A stretch of 64,000 bases of DNA from JAPOXR01 sp963664715 (GTDB taxonomy: Bacteria; Pseudomonadota; Alphaproteobacteria; Rhodobacterales; Rhodobacteraceae), in contig CAXXUY010000001.1 in the NCBI GenBank assembly GCA_963664715.2, positions 248,001-312,000 of the forward strand, read 5' to 3'. The notes beneath the pieces were generated by a model. That model saw only the letters and a program-made list of their open reading frames with translations, searched no databases and had not been told where the DNA came from. Positions 46,195-55,091 of the stretch are shown here, in pieces. The position numbers and the translations under genes were made by a program. Position 1 is the stretch's first letter; each line of letters begins with the position of its first letter.

Positions 46195-46251
46195 CTGGGC
46201 CTCCAGCTTTGACTTGAAATTGGTGTCTATGCGGCACAATCAGCCGATGGA

Positions 46252-47559
46252 TTACTTCAGCATGTAGGGTAGCCAGGTCGAAATCGCCGGAAAGACGAAA
46301 ATAAGCGCCAGTGCGAAGAACTGTATCACAACGAACGGCCCAACCGACTTGTAGACGTCGCCCATGCTTACATCTTTCGGAAGGACTCCCTTGATCCAGA
46401 ATAAGACAAATCCAAATGGTGGTGTGAGATAGGCAATCTGGATATTGACGATAAAGAGGGCGCCGAACCAAAGTTTGTCGATGCCAAGAGAGTCAACGAT
46501 CGGGATGAACAATGGCGTGCAGAGCATGATAATTGCCCAGTCGTCCATGACCATTCCAAGGATCAAAATGATGAGCATCATCATCAGCAGAATGCCATTG
46601 GATCCTCCCGGCATAGACAGCACGAGTTCGGTCAGCAGATCTTGGCTTCCCAATGAGTTAAAGATATTCAGATAAACTGTGGCACCGATCAGGATCCAAA
46701 GCCCCATACCCGTCAATTTCAAAGTGGACTCCAACGAGTCCTTCAGAACGGCCCAAGTCAATTTTCCGTAGGCCAAGTTGATAAGGAAGGCCCCCGCGGC
46801 CCCGAATGCGGCGGCCTCCGCTGGTGTCGCAATCCCGCCCCAGATCACTCCAAGAACGATGGCGATGAGTACTGCAAAGGGCCAAATACTCAGCACCGCG
46901 CTTAGCTTTTCCTTGCGGGTGAACTTCTCTTCCGCAGGCAGTGCTGGACCGAGATGAGGCTGAATACGGCAGCGAATACCAATATAGATCGTGTAAAAGG
47001 CTGCGAGCATAAGTCCCGGCAGGACGCCTGCCATGAAGAGGTCGCCGATCGAGACTTTGGCTAGTAGCCCGTAAAAGATGAACGGCACGCTGGGTGGAAT
47101 GAGCGCGCCCAGAGCTCCTCCCGCCGCAATGGAGCCAATAGCGATGGACCGATCATACTTGTACCGTACCATTGAGGGATATGCGATCTGACCCATTGTG
47201 GTAGTGGCAGGCGGCGTAATCCCCGTAACGGCGGCGAAAACCGTACAGACCTGGACCGTACCCATTGCCAGGCCGCCATGAATATGGCCTATCAACTTGT
47301 AAACTGCGTCATAGGCCGCTTCGGCTATTCCGGAGAACCTAATCAGTGATCCCATAAACAGAAAAAGGGGCACCGTGACCAAAACAGAATTCCACGGCGT
47401 CGAGTAGAATGCGCTTGGTACTGACAAGAGCGCGCGTGGCTCGAAAGCCAACGCAAACAGCACGGCGGTTCCACCTAGCCCGAATGCCACTGGAAGACCC
47501 AGAAACAGGATTGCAAACAGTACGATGAAGTAAAGCGCTGTTACTAGTTCGAGGCCCAT
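46252..47559 (-). CDS. dctM: TRAP transporter large permease (DctM family)
   Basis: 435 residues with about 12 membrane segments. It opens with LVTALYFIVLFAILFLGLPVAF and has ATTTMGQIAYPSM and SIAIGSIAAGGALGALIPPS, then the diagnostic DctM VPFIFYGLLAKVSIGDLFMA. The end is VVIQFFALALIFVFPAIS. It forms the sodium-coupled channel with the DctQ subunit. ATG 47559 with AAGGAA 11 bases upstream. It is 165 bp from dctP, with a hairpin in the gap. Confidence 0.93.
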   Translation of the reverse strand: MGLELVTALYFIVLFAILFLGLPVAFGLGGTAVLFALAFEPRALLSVPSAFYSTPWNSVLVTVPLFLFMGSLIRFSGIAEAAYDAVYKLIGHIHGGLAMGTVQVCTVFAAVTGITPPATTTMGQIAYPSMVRYKYDRSIAIGSIAAGGALGALIPPSVPFIFYGLLAKVSIGDLFMAGVLPGLMLAAFYTIYIGIRCRIQPHLGPALPAEEKFTRKEKLSAVLSIWPFAVLIAIVLGVIWGGIATPAEAAAFGAAGAFLINLAYGKLTWAVLKDSLESTLKLTGMGLWILIGATVYLNIFNSLGSQDLLTELVLSMPGGSNGILLMMMLIILILGMVMDDWAIIMLCTPLFIPIVDSLGIDKLWFGALFIVNIQIAYLTPPFGFVLFWIKGVLPKDVSMGDVYKSVGPFVVIQFFALALIFVFPAISTWLPYMLK

Positions 47560-47655
47560 TGTTTGTCGTTCCTTGCTTTTAGGCGGTTCTCAGTAGCCAA
47601 TGCAGGCCGGGAATCCGGCGTCGATCCGAACGACGCTTTTTGTTCCTGGTCCTGT

Positions 47656-47690
47656 CCGCTGGCCCAATTTGGGCCAGCGGTTTTTTTTTT
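47656..47690 (+). terminator. Strong intrinsic-terminator hairpin inside the TRAP operon, plus-strand oriented
   Basis: Perfect 10-bp stem CCGCTGGCCC / GGGCCAGCGG with a 5-nt loop and a run of ten T on the plus strand. For the minus-strand operon mRNA there is no U-run after the stem. There it may act as an RNA-stabilising stem after dctP; on the plus strand it would stop antisense transcription. Confidence 0.7.
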
Positions 47691-47724
47691 GAGACCTTTC
47701 CTGACACTGCGTGTCATTCGGGTC

Positions 47725-48774
47725 TCACTGGGAGTTGGCTTTGTCTTCAAGGAACCTTCTGTAGATCTCGACGCCCCTGGCGTTTCCATCTGACGCAGCT
47801 GCAACCTGCGGCCAAACTTCCGCGATGGATTTTTCGCGCATCCGAGCGACTTCCTCATCGCTGAGGTTGATCACCTCTCCACCGGCATCCCGCAGGATCT
47901 GCAGTGCCTCTTCCACCCCGTCAGCGTGCATGCGGCTGGTTTCGAAATAGGTCTCTTCGAATATCCCTTCGATCTGTTTGCGCTGCCAGTCGGTGAGATC
48001 ATTCCAGCTTTGAAGGTTGACGAATATCTCCTGGTGCTGCGCCGGGTTCCAGCCAGGCATGACTGCATACTCGATCACCTCGTGGAAGGACATGTCGTCA
48101 ATGCCGCCAGTATCCCAGTATGTACCGTCGATAGTGCCCAGCTTGATCGCAGTGTAGATCTCGCCGGCGTTCATCGATACCGGTGCACCGCCCATCGTGG
48201 AATGGAAGATTGCCTGAGGTCCACCGGCCCGCATCTTTTGGCCTTCCAGGTCTTCCATTTTGTCAACCCGGAACTTGGTGAACATCGCATTCGGACCCTG
48301 ATTGGACCATCCGACCCAATGGAGGTTACGTGCATTTGCGGCTTCTTGAACGATATCGCCGACGCGATAGTCAGGGTTGCCCCACATGACTTCCCAAGCT
48401 TCTTCCGTGCTGTTGGCACCCATGGCCATGCCAAAGGCCAGCATGCCTTCGGGCATATCGCCCCCGTAAACTGTTCCCCATCCAGCATAACCGTCGGTTT
48501 GACCTGCGGCTGCAGCGGCAAATGCTTCGGCGCCACTCACCAAGGCGCCGGCGGGTTCAACGCGGATGGTTACCGTGCCCTGAGTCGCTTCTTCTACGGC
48601 TTTGACCCAAGGTATTACTCCGTTGTCCCAACCAGCATCAGTTTGATCAAACGCTGGCTGGAAGATCCATTTGGTCACTTTGTCCGGAGGGCCGTCCTGA
48701 GCCGAAGCGAAGGTGGCCGCAACTGCGACAGCGCCTGCACATAGCGTTGTGTAGAAAATCCTGTTTGTATTCAT
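47725..48774 (-). CDS. dctP: TRAP transporter periplasmic solute-binding protein (DctP family)
   Basis: 349 residues from ATG 48774, preceded by a near-perfect AAGGAGG. The signal peptide reads MNTNRIFYTTLCAGAVAVAA and cleaves after ASA. The mature protein has VTIRVEPAGALVSGAEAFA, the FTKFRVDKMEDLEGQKMRAG segment that includes the substrate-carboxylate Arg region of DctP proteins, VSMNAGEIYTAIKLGTIDGT and PEVE-like VNLQSWNDLTDWQRKQI. Substrate unknown; the Trp-rich surface and the adjacent semialdehyde dehydrogenase suggest an organic acid or amino-acid-derived compound (inference). Confidence 0.92.
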   Translation of the reverse strand: MNTNRIFYTTLCAGAVAVAATFASAQDGPPDKVTKWIFQPAFDQTDAGWDNGVIPWVKAVEEATQGTVTIRVEPAGALVSGAEAFAAAAAGQTDGYAGWGTVYGGDMPEGMLAFGMAMGANSTEEAWEVMWGNPDYRVGDIVQEAANARNLHWVGWSNQGPNAMFTKFRVDKMEDLEGQKMRAGGPQAIFHSTMGGAPVSMNAGEIYTAIKLGTIDGTYWDTGGIDDMSFHEVIEYAVMPGWNPAQHQEIFVNLQSWNDLTDWQRKQIEGIFEETYFETSRMHADGVEEALQILRDAGGEVINLSDEEVARMREKSIAEVWPQVAAASDGNARGVEIYRRFLEDKANSQ

Positions 48775-48835
48775 GTTTTGTCCTCCTTGTTTCATGGTTA
48801 TGGAGCCCGCCTGGTCCCGTAGTTCGACTTGATCG

Positions 48836-49345
48836 CTACGACGACGGTTGGTTCCCAAGCGCGAAGCGTACGTCGCGAAGGAATTTCTTGAGCACGATCA
48901 AGAGAATGAGGCATCCGGTCAGCGGAATCGCCGACTTGATGGGGTAGATCGGAATTGGAACTGCTGTGGGCGTAAACTGGTTGAGCTTTACGGAAAGCGC
49001 AGCTGCGTCGTAGCCCTTCCAGATCAAGATGATCAGAAAGAGAATTGCAAACGGAGCCGTCAGAATATCGAGAATCGCTTTGGTTCGATCGCGGGCATTT
49101 GCGTAGAAGAGATCGAGTTTTACAAAACTATCGTGTTGGAGCGAATATACACCCCCGGCGCAAGCCAGCAGAACCATCGCGGCCTGCAAAGTGGTGCCGA
49201 TCCACTGCGAAGGTTGGTTCATCGCATAACGCAGGAAGACGTCTGAAACACCAAAGGCCATGCAATATAGGATCAGAATCCAGCCAATGCGTCCCATGAA
49301 CTCAGAAACCGCTGACGTGATGGCATCAAGAGCGCGCGTCAGCAT
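48836..49345 (-). CDS. dctQ: TRAP transporter small permease (DctQ family)
   Basis: 169 residues from ATG 49345, which has AAGGAG eight bases upstream; an upstream start at 49435 lacks this. Four membrane segments are present: IGWILILYCMAFGVSDVFLRY, QAAMVLLACAGGVYSL, LTAPFAILFLIILIWKGYDA and IPLTGCLILLIVL. The conserved RY and H.sVKLDLFY features of DctQ are visible. First gene of the minus-strand operon, divergent from the dehydrogenase gene. Confidence 0.9.
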   Translation of the reverse strand: MLTRALDAITSAVSEFMGRIGWILILYCMAFGVSDVFLRYAMNQPSQWIGTTLQAAMVLLACAGGVYSLQHDSFVKLDLFYANARDRTKAILDILTAPFAILFLIILIWKGYDAAALSVKLNQFTPTAVPIPIYPIKSAIPLTGCLILLIVLKKFLRDVRFALGNQPSS

Positions 49346-49789
49346 TTCTGAATCTCCTTCGACTTCCCAAGCGATATTGACGGGAAGCGCTGAGATCCCT
49401 GCCCGGAAGTAGTTATTGACAGCTGATAAGACCACAACCTCATACTGGCCCCCTTTGGGTAAAACCTCGTATTTTAAGGAAGGCGCCAGGTTCGATGAGC
49501 ACGTTCCATGTCACATATGAAACGGTAACGAGGACGGATGTGACAGGTACAATTGCCGTTAATTGTAGGTACAGGTGTTCCGGTGCATTTTCTGGCAATC
49601 AGCGGGGACCGGATTCAAGTGAAGGCACAAAACTCGGTTTCTCGAGCTGCTGTACCCATCATTGAAAAATTCTGTGACTCTGCACTTTGCAAAATTTCAC
49701 TAGCATCATCGTCGATGCAATTGGCATTGCGGTTTAATCAGGCCGAGGTAGTGTCCCTTACCGGAATACACAACAACTTGGAGGTCACG
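49346..49789. other. Divergent promoter region between the TRAP operon and mmsA
   Basis: About 440 bp, visibly AT-richer than the rest of the window. Both promoters should lie here. It is the likely target of the MocR-type regulator encoded at 52.3-53.8 kb, but I could not identify a clear repeated operator by eye. Frames extending mmsA upstream to 49553 lack conservation. Confidence 0.4.
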
Positions 49790-51292
49790 ATGTCCAATGT
49801 CGGTCATTTTCTGTCCAACAAATCGTGGTCAGGTGGGTCCGAGAGGATAGGTGATGTATACAACCCAGCCACGGGAGCAATAATCGCAAAGGTAATGCTT
49901 GCATCGAGAGCAGATGTGGATGCTGTTGTAGATGTTGCCGCCGAGGCCTTGCCAGGGTGGGCGGCAACGCCAGCAGCCAAACGTGCTACGGTTATGTTTG
50001 AGTTTCGCGATCTCTTGAAAAGCCACACCGATGAGTTGGCGGAACTCCTGTCGGCCGAGCATGGAAAGACAATTCCCGACGCAAAAGGAGAAATCGCCAG
50101 GGGCATCGAAGTCGTCGAGTTTGCCTGCGGTATCCCTCACCTGCTCAAGGGGGAGTACTCCGAGTCTGTGGCTGCCGGCATTGACAGTTATTCAGTACGT
50201 CAACCAGTTGGCGTTGTCGCAGGAATCACTCCTTTCAATTTTCCGGCAATGGTACCGCTGTGGATGTACCCTGTTGCCATTTCCTGTGGCAACACTTTCG
50301 TGCTGAAGCCCTCCGAAAAAGACCCGACGGTGGTATTGCGTATAGCCGAGTTGCTCGCCGAAGCGGGCCTGCCCGAAGGCGTGTTCAACGTCGTAAATGG
50401 CGATAAAGAAGCAGTGGATGCTTTGCTAGATAATCCCAAGGTTGAGGCAGTTAGCTTCGTTGGTTCGACGCCAATTGGCCAATATATCTATTCGCGGGGC
50501 ACTTCGAACGGAAAGCGTGTACAAGCCCTGTGTGGGGCCAAGAACCATCTCGTCATTATGCCCGATGCGGACATGGATCAAGTGACAGATGCGCTGATTG
50601 GGTCGGCATACGGGTCGGCTGGCGAACGTTGCATGGCTGTGTCGGTAGCAGTTCCTGTAGGTGAGGGTACGGCTGATCACTTGGTTGAAGCGTTGGAACC
50701 GCGTGTCCGAGCCCTCAAGGTGGCACCTTATACCGATCCTGCATCGGAACTCGGTCCGGTGATTTCAAAACAGAGCTTTGACAAGATTCATAGGCTTATC
50801 GGCCAGGGGCTGGAGCAAGGTGCAAAATTGGTTGTCGATGGGCGCGACATCTCACTTCAGGGGTATGAAGAGGGATATTTCATTGGCGGTTGCTTGTTCG
50901 ACAATGTCTCAACCGACATGTCGATTTACAAGGAAGAGATCTTTGGGCCGGTCTTGTCAGTCGTGCGTGCCGGTGGATACGAAGAGGCCATCCGGATAAT
51001 AAACGACCATGAATACGGAAATGGAACAGCTATCTTTACACGCGACGGCGATGCCGCACGAGATTTTTGGGCGCGTGTGCGTATCGGTATGGTTGGTGTA
51101 AATGTGCCGATACCGGTTCCTGTCGCACATCACTCTTTCGGCGGATGGAAGAGGTCCCTGTTTGGCGATCATCACATTCATGGGATGGAAGGGGTCCGGT
51201 TCTATACTCGGCTGAAGACCATGACGTCTCGGTGGCCTTCGGGCATCCGTACTGGAGCGGTATTCAATTTTACTGGCGGAAAGGACGTTTAG
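49790..51292 (+). CDS. mmsA: CoA-acylating methylmalonate-semialdehyde dehydrogenase
   Basis: 500 residues from ATG 49790 with GGAGGT five bases upstream. Oxidises methylmalonate or malonate semialdehyde to propionyl-CoA or acetyl-CoA with CO2 release. Family features: GVVAGITPFNFPAMVPLWMY, FVLKPSEKDPTV, VSFVGSTPIGQYIYSRG, catalytic Cys281 in AYGSAGERCMAVSVAV, EEIFGPVLSVVRA and GMVGVNVPIPVPVAHHSFGG. Divergent from the TRAP operon, so it probably catabolises what the transporter brings in, for example a precursor degraded through malonate semialdehyde (inference). Confidence 0.93.
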   Translation: MSNVGHFLSNKSWSGGSERIGDVYNPATGAIIAKVMLASRADVDAVVDVAAEALPGWAATPAAKRATVMFEFRDLLKSHTDELAELLSAEHGKTIPDAKGEIARGIEVVEFACGIPHLLKGEYSESVAAGIDSYSVRQPVGVVAGITPFNFPAMVPLWMYPVAISCGNTFVLKPSEKDPTVVLRIAELLAEAGLPEGVFNVVNGDKEAVDALLDNPKVEAVSFVGSTPIGQYIYSRGTSNGKRVQALCGAKNHLVIMPDADMDQVTDALIGSAYGSAGERCMAVSVAVPVGEGTADHLVEALEPRVRALKVAPYTDPASELGPVISKQSFDKIHRLIGQGLEQGAKLVVDGRDISLQGYEEGYFIGGCLFDNVSTDMSIYKEEIFGPVLSVVRAGGYEEAIRIINDHEYGNGTAIFTRDGDAARDFWARVRIGMVGVNVPIPVPVAHHSFGGWKRSLFGDHHIHGMEGVRFYTRLKTMTSRWPSGIRTGAVFNFTGGKDV

Positions 51293-51317
51293 CCGGATCC
51301 AGTGGCCTGATTCTCTT

Positions 51318-51487
51318 TCACGATTCCGATTCCTGCAGCTTTTGGTGTCCCTTTCTCCATGCCTCCACGAGATCTTCGGGCGTCTTGCTCCCGCGGAACG
51401 GGCGGGCGTCATCTGCGTTGTGTTGCTTGATGTAGTCCTCGATCGCCGCGATGCACTCGCCGAGCGAATTGAAGATCGCGTGGCATG
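51318..51487 (-). pseudogene. IS630-family transposase, C-terminal remnant
   Basis: Minus-strand frame ending at TGA 51318: HAIFNSLGECIAAIEDYIKQ, HNADDARPFRGSKTPEDLVE. This matches the F.SV.EL..AI..Y...HN..P.PF.W end of IS630 transposases. The rest of the gene is gone. Confidence 0.6.
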
Positions 51488-51515
51488 TCGATAACCGAAT
51501 TATGCCGCGTTTGCG

Positions 51516-51544
51516 GCCCGGGTCATTGAAGCCCCGGGCTTTTT
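51516..51544 (+). terminator. Intrinsic terminator downstream of mmsA
   Basis: Stem GCCCGGG (51516-51522) / CCCGGGC (51533-51539), 10-nt loop, then TTTTT. It is enclosed by a wider dyad ATTATGCCG (51499-51507) / CGGCATAAT (51557-51565), which may instead mark the end of a mobile element. Confidence 0.55.
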
Positions 51545-51564
51545 CGTAAGAATCGTCGGCATAA

Positions 51565-51771
51565 TCACGGCGATTTCAGCAAACCCAGCAGGGTATTGTC
51601 CGGCTTGAACCTCCCGGGTTCGACCCCGACAGGGCGGGTCTTCTCCATCGCCTTTCCCGTGATGCGGAGATCTGCGTGCAGGTAGACCTGCGTCGTCTCC
51701 GCGGAGCCGTGACGCGGCAGGTTGCCGATGTCTGCCAGCGGTGTTCCGCCCTGCAGCAGGTTCATGGCCAG
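51565..51771 (-). pseudogene. Tyrosine recombinase, C-terminal remnant 1
   Basis: Frame reads LAMNLLQGGTPLADIGNLPR and HGSAETTQVYLHADLRI. This is the catalytic end of a phage-integrase-type enzyme (H..S..TT..Y with the nucleophile Tyr), followed by a family-like tail MEKTRPVGVEPGRFKPDNTL. The N-terminal two-thirds are missing. Confidence 0.72.
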
Positions 51772-51818
51772 GAAAGGCGGTAATCTCGTGCAGACATTAG
51801 CGACACACTGCGACCCAG

Positions 51819-51971
51819 CATCTCCTCGACCATGGCCTGTCGATGAAGGAGGTGGGTGACTACCTGAGTCATCGCAGCATCGCGGCCACTGCCGCATACG
51901 CCAGGATGCAACTCGGCACGCTGCGCGACGTCGGCGAGATCGACCTGGAGGGCAGGCATGACCCTCACTGA
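51819..51971 (+). pseudogene. Tyrosine recombinase, C-terminal remnant 2
   Basis: HLLDHGLSMKEVGDYLSHRS and IAATAAYARMQLGTLRDVGE, ending at TGA 51969-51971. It again has the H-R-S...Y end of a tyrosine recombinase. It is on the opposite strand from remnant 1 and belongs to a different subfamily. The two could derive from a multi-recombinase element. Confidence 0.72.
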
Positions 51972-52320
51972 AGCGATCGATGTTTAAGATGACTGGCGAC
52001 GGCCCACGGCGCGAAGTTCATCACAAGCGCGATACTATTGCAAATGTTCTGTGCGCATGTCGGTGGCGACAGGCAGGCTCCTGCTGCACGCATCGTTCCC
52101 GTAGTGGCATATGATGCCATCCCGGGTCACGATATCGACGAAATTCCCCATCTGGACCGTGCCAGGACCATCGCGGCAGCATCGATTCCAGGAGCGAAAC
52201 GCTTCAGACCGGCGCGATAAAACTCACCACGGCGAATGGAATCCCGATAGAACTTGACCGCCAGCGAGCGGTTGAATCATACTCCACCGGAAAACGGAAT
52301 CCCGGAAAACGAGCATTAGA
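51972..52320. other. Intergenic, nothing recognised
   Basis: About 350 bp of likely decayed sequence between recombinase remnants and the regulator gene. A 60-codon plus frame (52038-52220) has no family resemblance. Confidence 0.35.
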
Positions 52321-53838
52321 CTAGCGACTTGGAGGTCGTTCAAGGTGTCTTGTTTTTCGACTAAAGTCGCTTCGCAGTATCCTAACAGAATTTGCCAACG
52401 CCTCGACGCCAGGTTGGATTGATTCACTGGCAATTGATGACATACCCAAGCGAAAGTAGAATTTTCCAACTTCGTAGTCAGAATAGCATGGGGCGATCTC
52501 TTCCACGATGACGCCGTGACTTTGCGCTTCACTAGCAATTTTCGACGCAGTGAGTTCTCGGCAGCGGTCTCTCAGTACAAAATTTGTTCCACCAAATTCA
52601 CTGGTAATCTCGAATTCAGGCAGGTTTTTTCTTATGGTTGCATCCGCCAACGTCCACCTCTCCACGTAGTCCCGATGAAGGCGGCGCAACTGGCTGTCAT
52701 AGTATCCGAACCTCAGGAAAGTTGACGCGGTAAGTTGGGGAACAATTGGCGGATGACGGAGAATCGTGCCTCGCAAGTCACGGGCAGCTTCGATGAACTC
52801 AGTTTCGGCTGCCAGGTAGCCGAGTCTCAGGCCCGGTGATAGGCCTTTTGATAGGCTGCCCAGATATATGACGCGCCCTTTTTCATCGGAGCTTCGAAGT
52901 GGAAACGGGGTGAAGTGACGATAGTCAACGTCACATTCATAGTCATCTTCTACGATGAAGAAATCATATTCCACAGCGGCTGCAATTAGCTGCCTTCTAC
53001 GCTGTTCTGTCATTGTAACGGTTGTCGGGAACTGTCGATTTGGTGTTACGAAAACGAGAGTAGACCCGCGAAGTCGCTCGTCGACGATCATCCCTTCGTC
53101 ATCTACAGGCTGAAATCGAACCTCTCCAAAGCTTGCGTGCAAGATCTTCCGCGCGTCAGGGTAGCCGGGGTCTTCCATTGTGGCAACACGGTTGCGTCCG
53201 CCAAGCAATTGGCTTGTGATGTACAGACCGTTTTGGCTCCCAAGTGTAACCAAGACAGAGTTCTTGGTTTCGAATACTCCTCTCCGCGGCAAAATGCGCC
53301 CGCAAATTTGTTCAATCAATTCGAGGCTGTCTGAATAGTGATTATCAGCCGACCAGACCTTTAAGTCTCTTCGGTTCATAGCAAGGCGTGAACACTCTCT
53401 CCACTGCGCTACTGGAAACTGATCTTCATCAATTTGATTGCACACGAATGGGTACTTGAAATCGAACCAATTGTCCGGTCTCAGAATTGTGCTGAAGTCT
53501 TCAGAACGCCGCCGCCAGTTCAGCCGATCCCACCCCAGTGATTTTTGATAGCGAGGCACTTTGCCGACAGCGGCGGTCTTTTCAACTTGGCCGTTACATC
53601 CGCTGACGAAGAATCCTGATCTGGCCCTTGAGTATATGAAGTTCTGTTCTTCCAATATCGCATATGCCGCGAGCACTGTGTTTATCGATACGTCCAGTGT
53701 CCGCGAAAGCGAGCGGCAAGATGGCAGTCTGGTATCTGTCTGAAGCACGCTGTCAAAGATGAGCCGTGAAATCCCTGCCACGATCTGATCTCTGAGGCCA
53801 GTCTTCCCAGACCTATCAATATCAATCCGGAACTGCAT
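52321..53838 (-). CDS. MocR-type (GntR wHTH + aminotransferase-like) transcriptional regulator
   Basis: 505 residues. The N-terminal GntR winged helix (residues about 10-78) reads LRDQIVAGISRLIFDSVLQT, LPSCRSLSRTLDVSINTVLAAY. The aminotransferase-like domain (about 115-490) has VLVTLGSQNGLYITSQLLGG, TMEDPGYPDARKIL, FFIVEDDYECDVDYR and the PLP-lysine motif YLGSLSKGLSPGLRLGY (Lys331). Such regulators sense amino-compounds or PLP. The closest plausible targets are mmsA and the TRAP operon upstream. The common TP.HQFPTG motif reads TPNRQFPTT here. Confidence 0.92.
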   Translation of the reverse strand: MQFRIDIDRSGKTGLRDQIVAGISRLIFDSVLQTDTRLPSCRSLSRTLDVSINTVLAAYAILEEQNFIYSRARSGFFVSGCNGQVEKTAAVGKVPRYQKSLGWDRLNWRRRSEDFSTILRPDNWFDFKYPFVCNQIDEDQFPVAQWRECSRLAMNRRDLKVWSADNHYSDSLELIEQICGRILPRRGVFETKNSVLVTLGSQNGLYITSQLLGGRNRVATMEDPGYPDARKILHASFGEVRFQPVDDEGMIVDERLRGSTLVFVTPNRQFPTTVTMTEQRRRQLIAAAVEYDFFIVEDDYECDVDYRHFTPFPLRSSDEKGRVIYLGSLSKGLSPGLRLGYLAAETEFIEAARDLRGTILRHPPIVPQLTASTFLRFGYYDSQLRRLHRDYVERWTLADATIRKNLPEFEITSEFGGTNFVLRDRCRELTASKIASEAQSHGVIVEEIAPCYSDYEVGKFYFRLGMSSIASESIQPGVEALANSVRILRSDFSRKTRHLERPPSR

Positions 53839-54146
53839 TTTTTGTGCCGTTTGACGAGAAAGATGTTACCGCGTTGAGTCCCTTCCGGTTTCTTCACCGA
53901 CTTTTGCGAGAGCAAACGAACAGGGGTGTCCTGTCAGCATACGGCTGCGTTGCTCCACCGCGTGTCTTCGAACAAGCGCCCCTTAAAGTCTCCCGATACG
54001 ATTCTGTTGCGAGCTTCGTCCCAGGATTCTGCCCATGCGCTGGGCGGGACATGACAAAAAGTTGGTGACGCGCCCAGTCAGGCGGCGACTTGAATCTGCT
54101 TGATCCCGTTCCGGAATTCAACCCCCGCGTTGACTCACCAAATACG
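53839..54146. other. Intergenic, no gene supported
   Basis: About 310 bp upstream of the MocR-type gene; includes its promoter. Marks the apparent right edge of the lower-GC block. Confidence 0.35.
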
Positions 54147-54482
54147 TTACTTTCGACCGATCCGTTGCCTCATCAAGAATGTTACCCAGAGCATTTGTTT
54201 TGGGAGCAGGATCATGAGGGGGTTAAGCATGTCGGCACGAGACGAATTGCTGCGGACAGCAGCCAGGTGCCCGGTTGCTGCGACATGGCCGCACTGTGCG
54301 ATCTTGAGGTGATAACCGGTTCCGCAGCCGACATCGAGCCAGCGGCACGGCGTCCATCTCCTTACGATCCGCTCGACGGTGTCGATCTCGAAGGCGGTAT
54401 GGCCGGCATTTGCCGCGGAGAGTAGGTAGCTCCTGTCATAGACGGCGGCGTAGGACGGATCTTCATAGGGGGAGGAGCTCAT
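54147..54482 (-). pseudogene. SAM-dependent methyltransferase, N-terminal fragment
   Basis: From ATG 54482 the frame gives SSSPYEDPSYAAVYDRSYLL, a helical stretch, then SAM motif I RWLDVGCGTGYHLKIA. It then loses all resemblance and runs into unrelated sequence (MLNPLMILLPKQML) to a stop at 54147. About 60 genuine residues remain, so the gene was cut, probably by an insertion or deletion near 54300. Overlaps the upstream small membrane gene by 4 bp. Confidence 0.65.
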
Positions 54483-54709
54483 CGGGTGACGAGGAGCACC
54501 GCGAGGAAGCCGAGGCCGAAGGTGCCGAGCGCAGCCTGCCGGACAAGAGTGGTATCGATGGGGACCTCCCGGCCCCAGATGGCCGAGACGTGGTTCGAGA
54601 CGACCTGCTGGACACCGAGCGCCCCGTCGAGGAGGAGCCATGCGGTCCCGCAGGAGACCAGGTAGAGCAGGATGATCAGCACGCGCGGCGACGACTTGGG
54701 CATCTCCAT
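54479..54709 (-). CDS. Small two-span membrane protein, unknown
   Basis: 76 residues from ATG 54709. SSPRVLIILLYLVSCGTAWLL is a membrane span, then GALGVQQVVSNHVSAIWGRE (short periplasmic or cytoplasmic loop), and a second span ALGTFGLGFLAVLLVTR at the end. I do not recognise the family. Its ATGA overlap with the methyltransferase fragment indicates a former operon. The rest of that operon seems lost. Confidence 0.5.
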   Translation of the reverse strand: MEMPKSSPRVLIILLYLVSCGTAWLLLDGALGVQQVVSNHVSAIWGREVPIDTTLVRQAALGTFGLGFLAVLLVTR

Positions 54710-54841
54710 TAGCAGACAGTCGCAGTATATCCGGCATCCGCATGCAGGCCGAAACGGAAGGCTGCTGATCCGGAAAATCCGCAAAGGCTGGATCTCGGTT
54801 CCATCCGGCCAGTTGCCGCGTCACATGGCCGAGACCGAGGG

Positions 54842-55033
54842 AACGACTTCCTGGTGGAATTCGAACCGCTGACCATCACCGGAACATCCAGGCGCAATGC
54901 AGGCCTGACCAGGGAGTTGCGCACTGTGCTGGGCCGGGAGGTGGACCTGCCGAGAATTGGCACGATCGAAAACGAATACCTGCAGGAAGCGATCGGCCGG
55001 TCACGCGAGGTGGTATTCGACTGCAAGCCGTGA
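54842..55033 (+). pseudogene. MntA-like nucleotidyltransferase, C-terminal remnant
   Basis: NDFLVEFEPLTITGTS, LTRELRTVLGREVDLPRIGT and YLQEAIGRSREVVFD align with the 3' half of the intact MntA-like gene at 41184 (DFLVEF..., YLQEAIDRSREAVY). The GSxARG half is missing. Frame closes at TGA 55031. Confidence 0.72.
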
Positions 55034-55091
55034 CACGCGGACATTGTTCCGGTGATTGAGATTCATTGATCCGGCACCTATACTGAATCTC

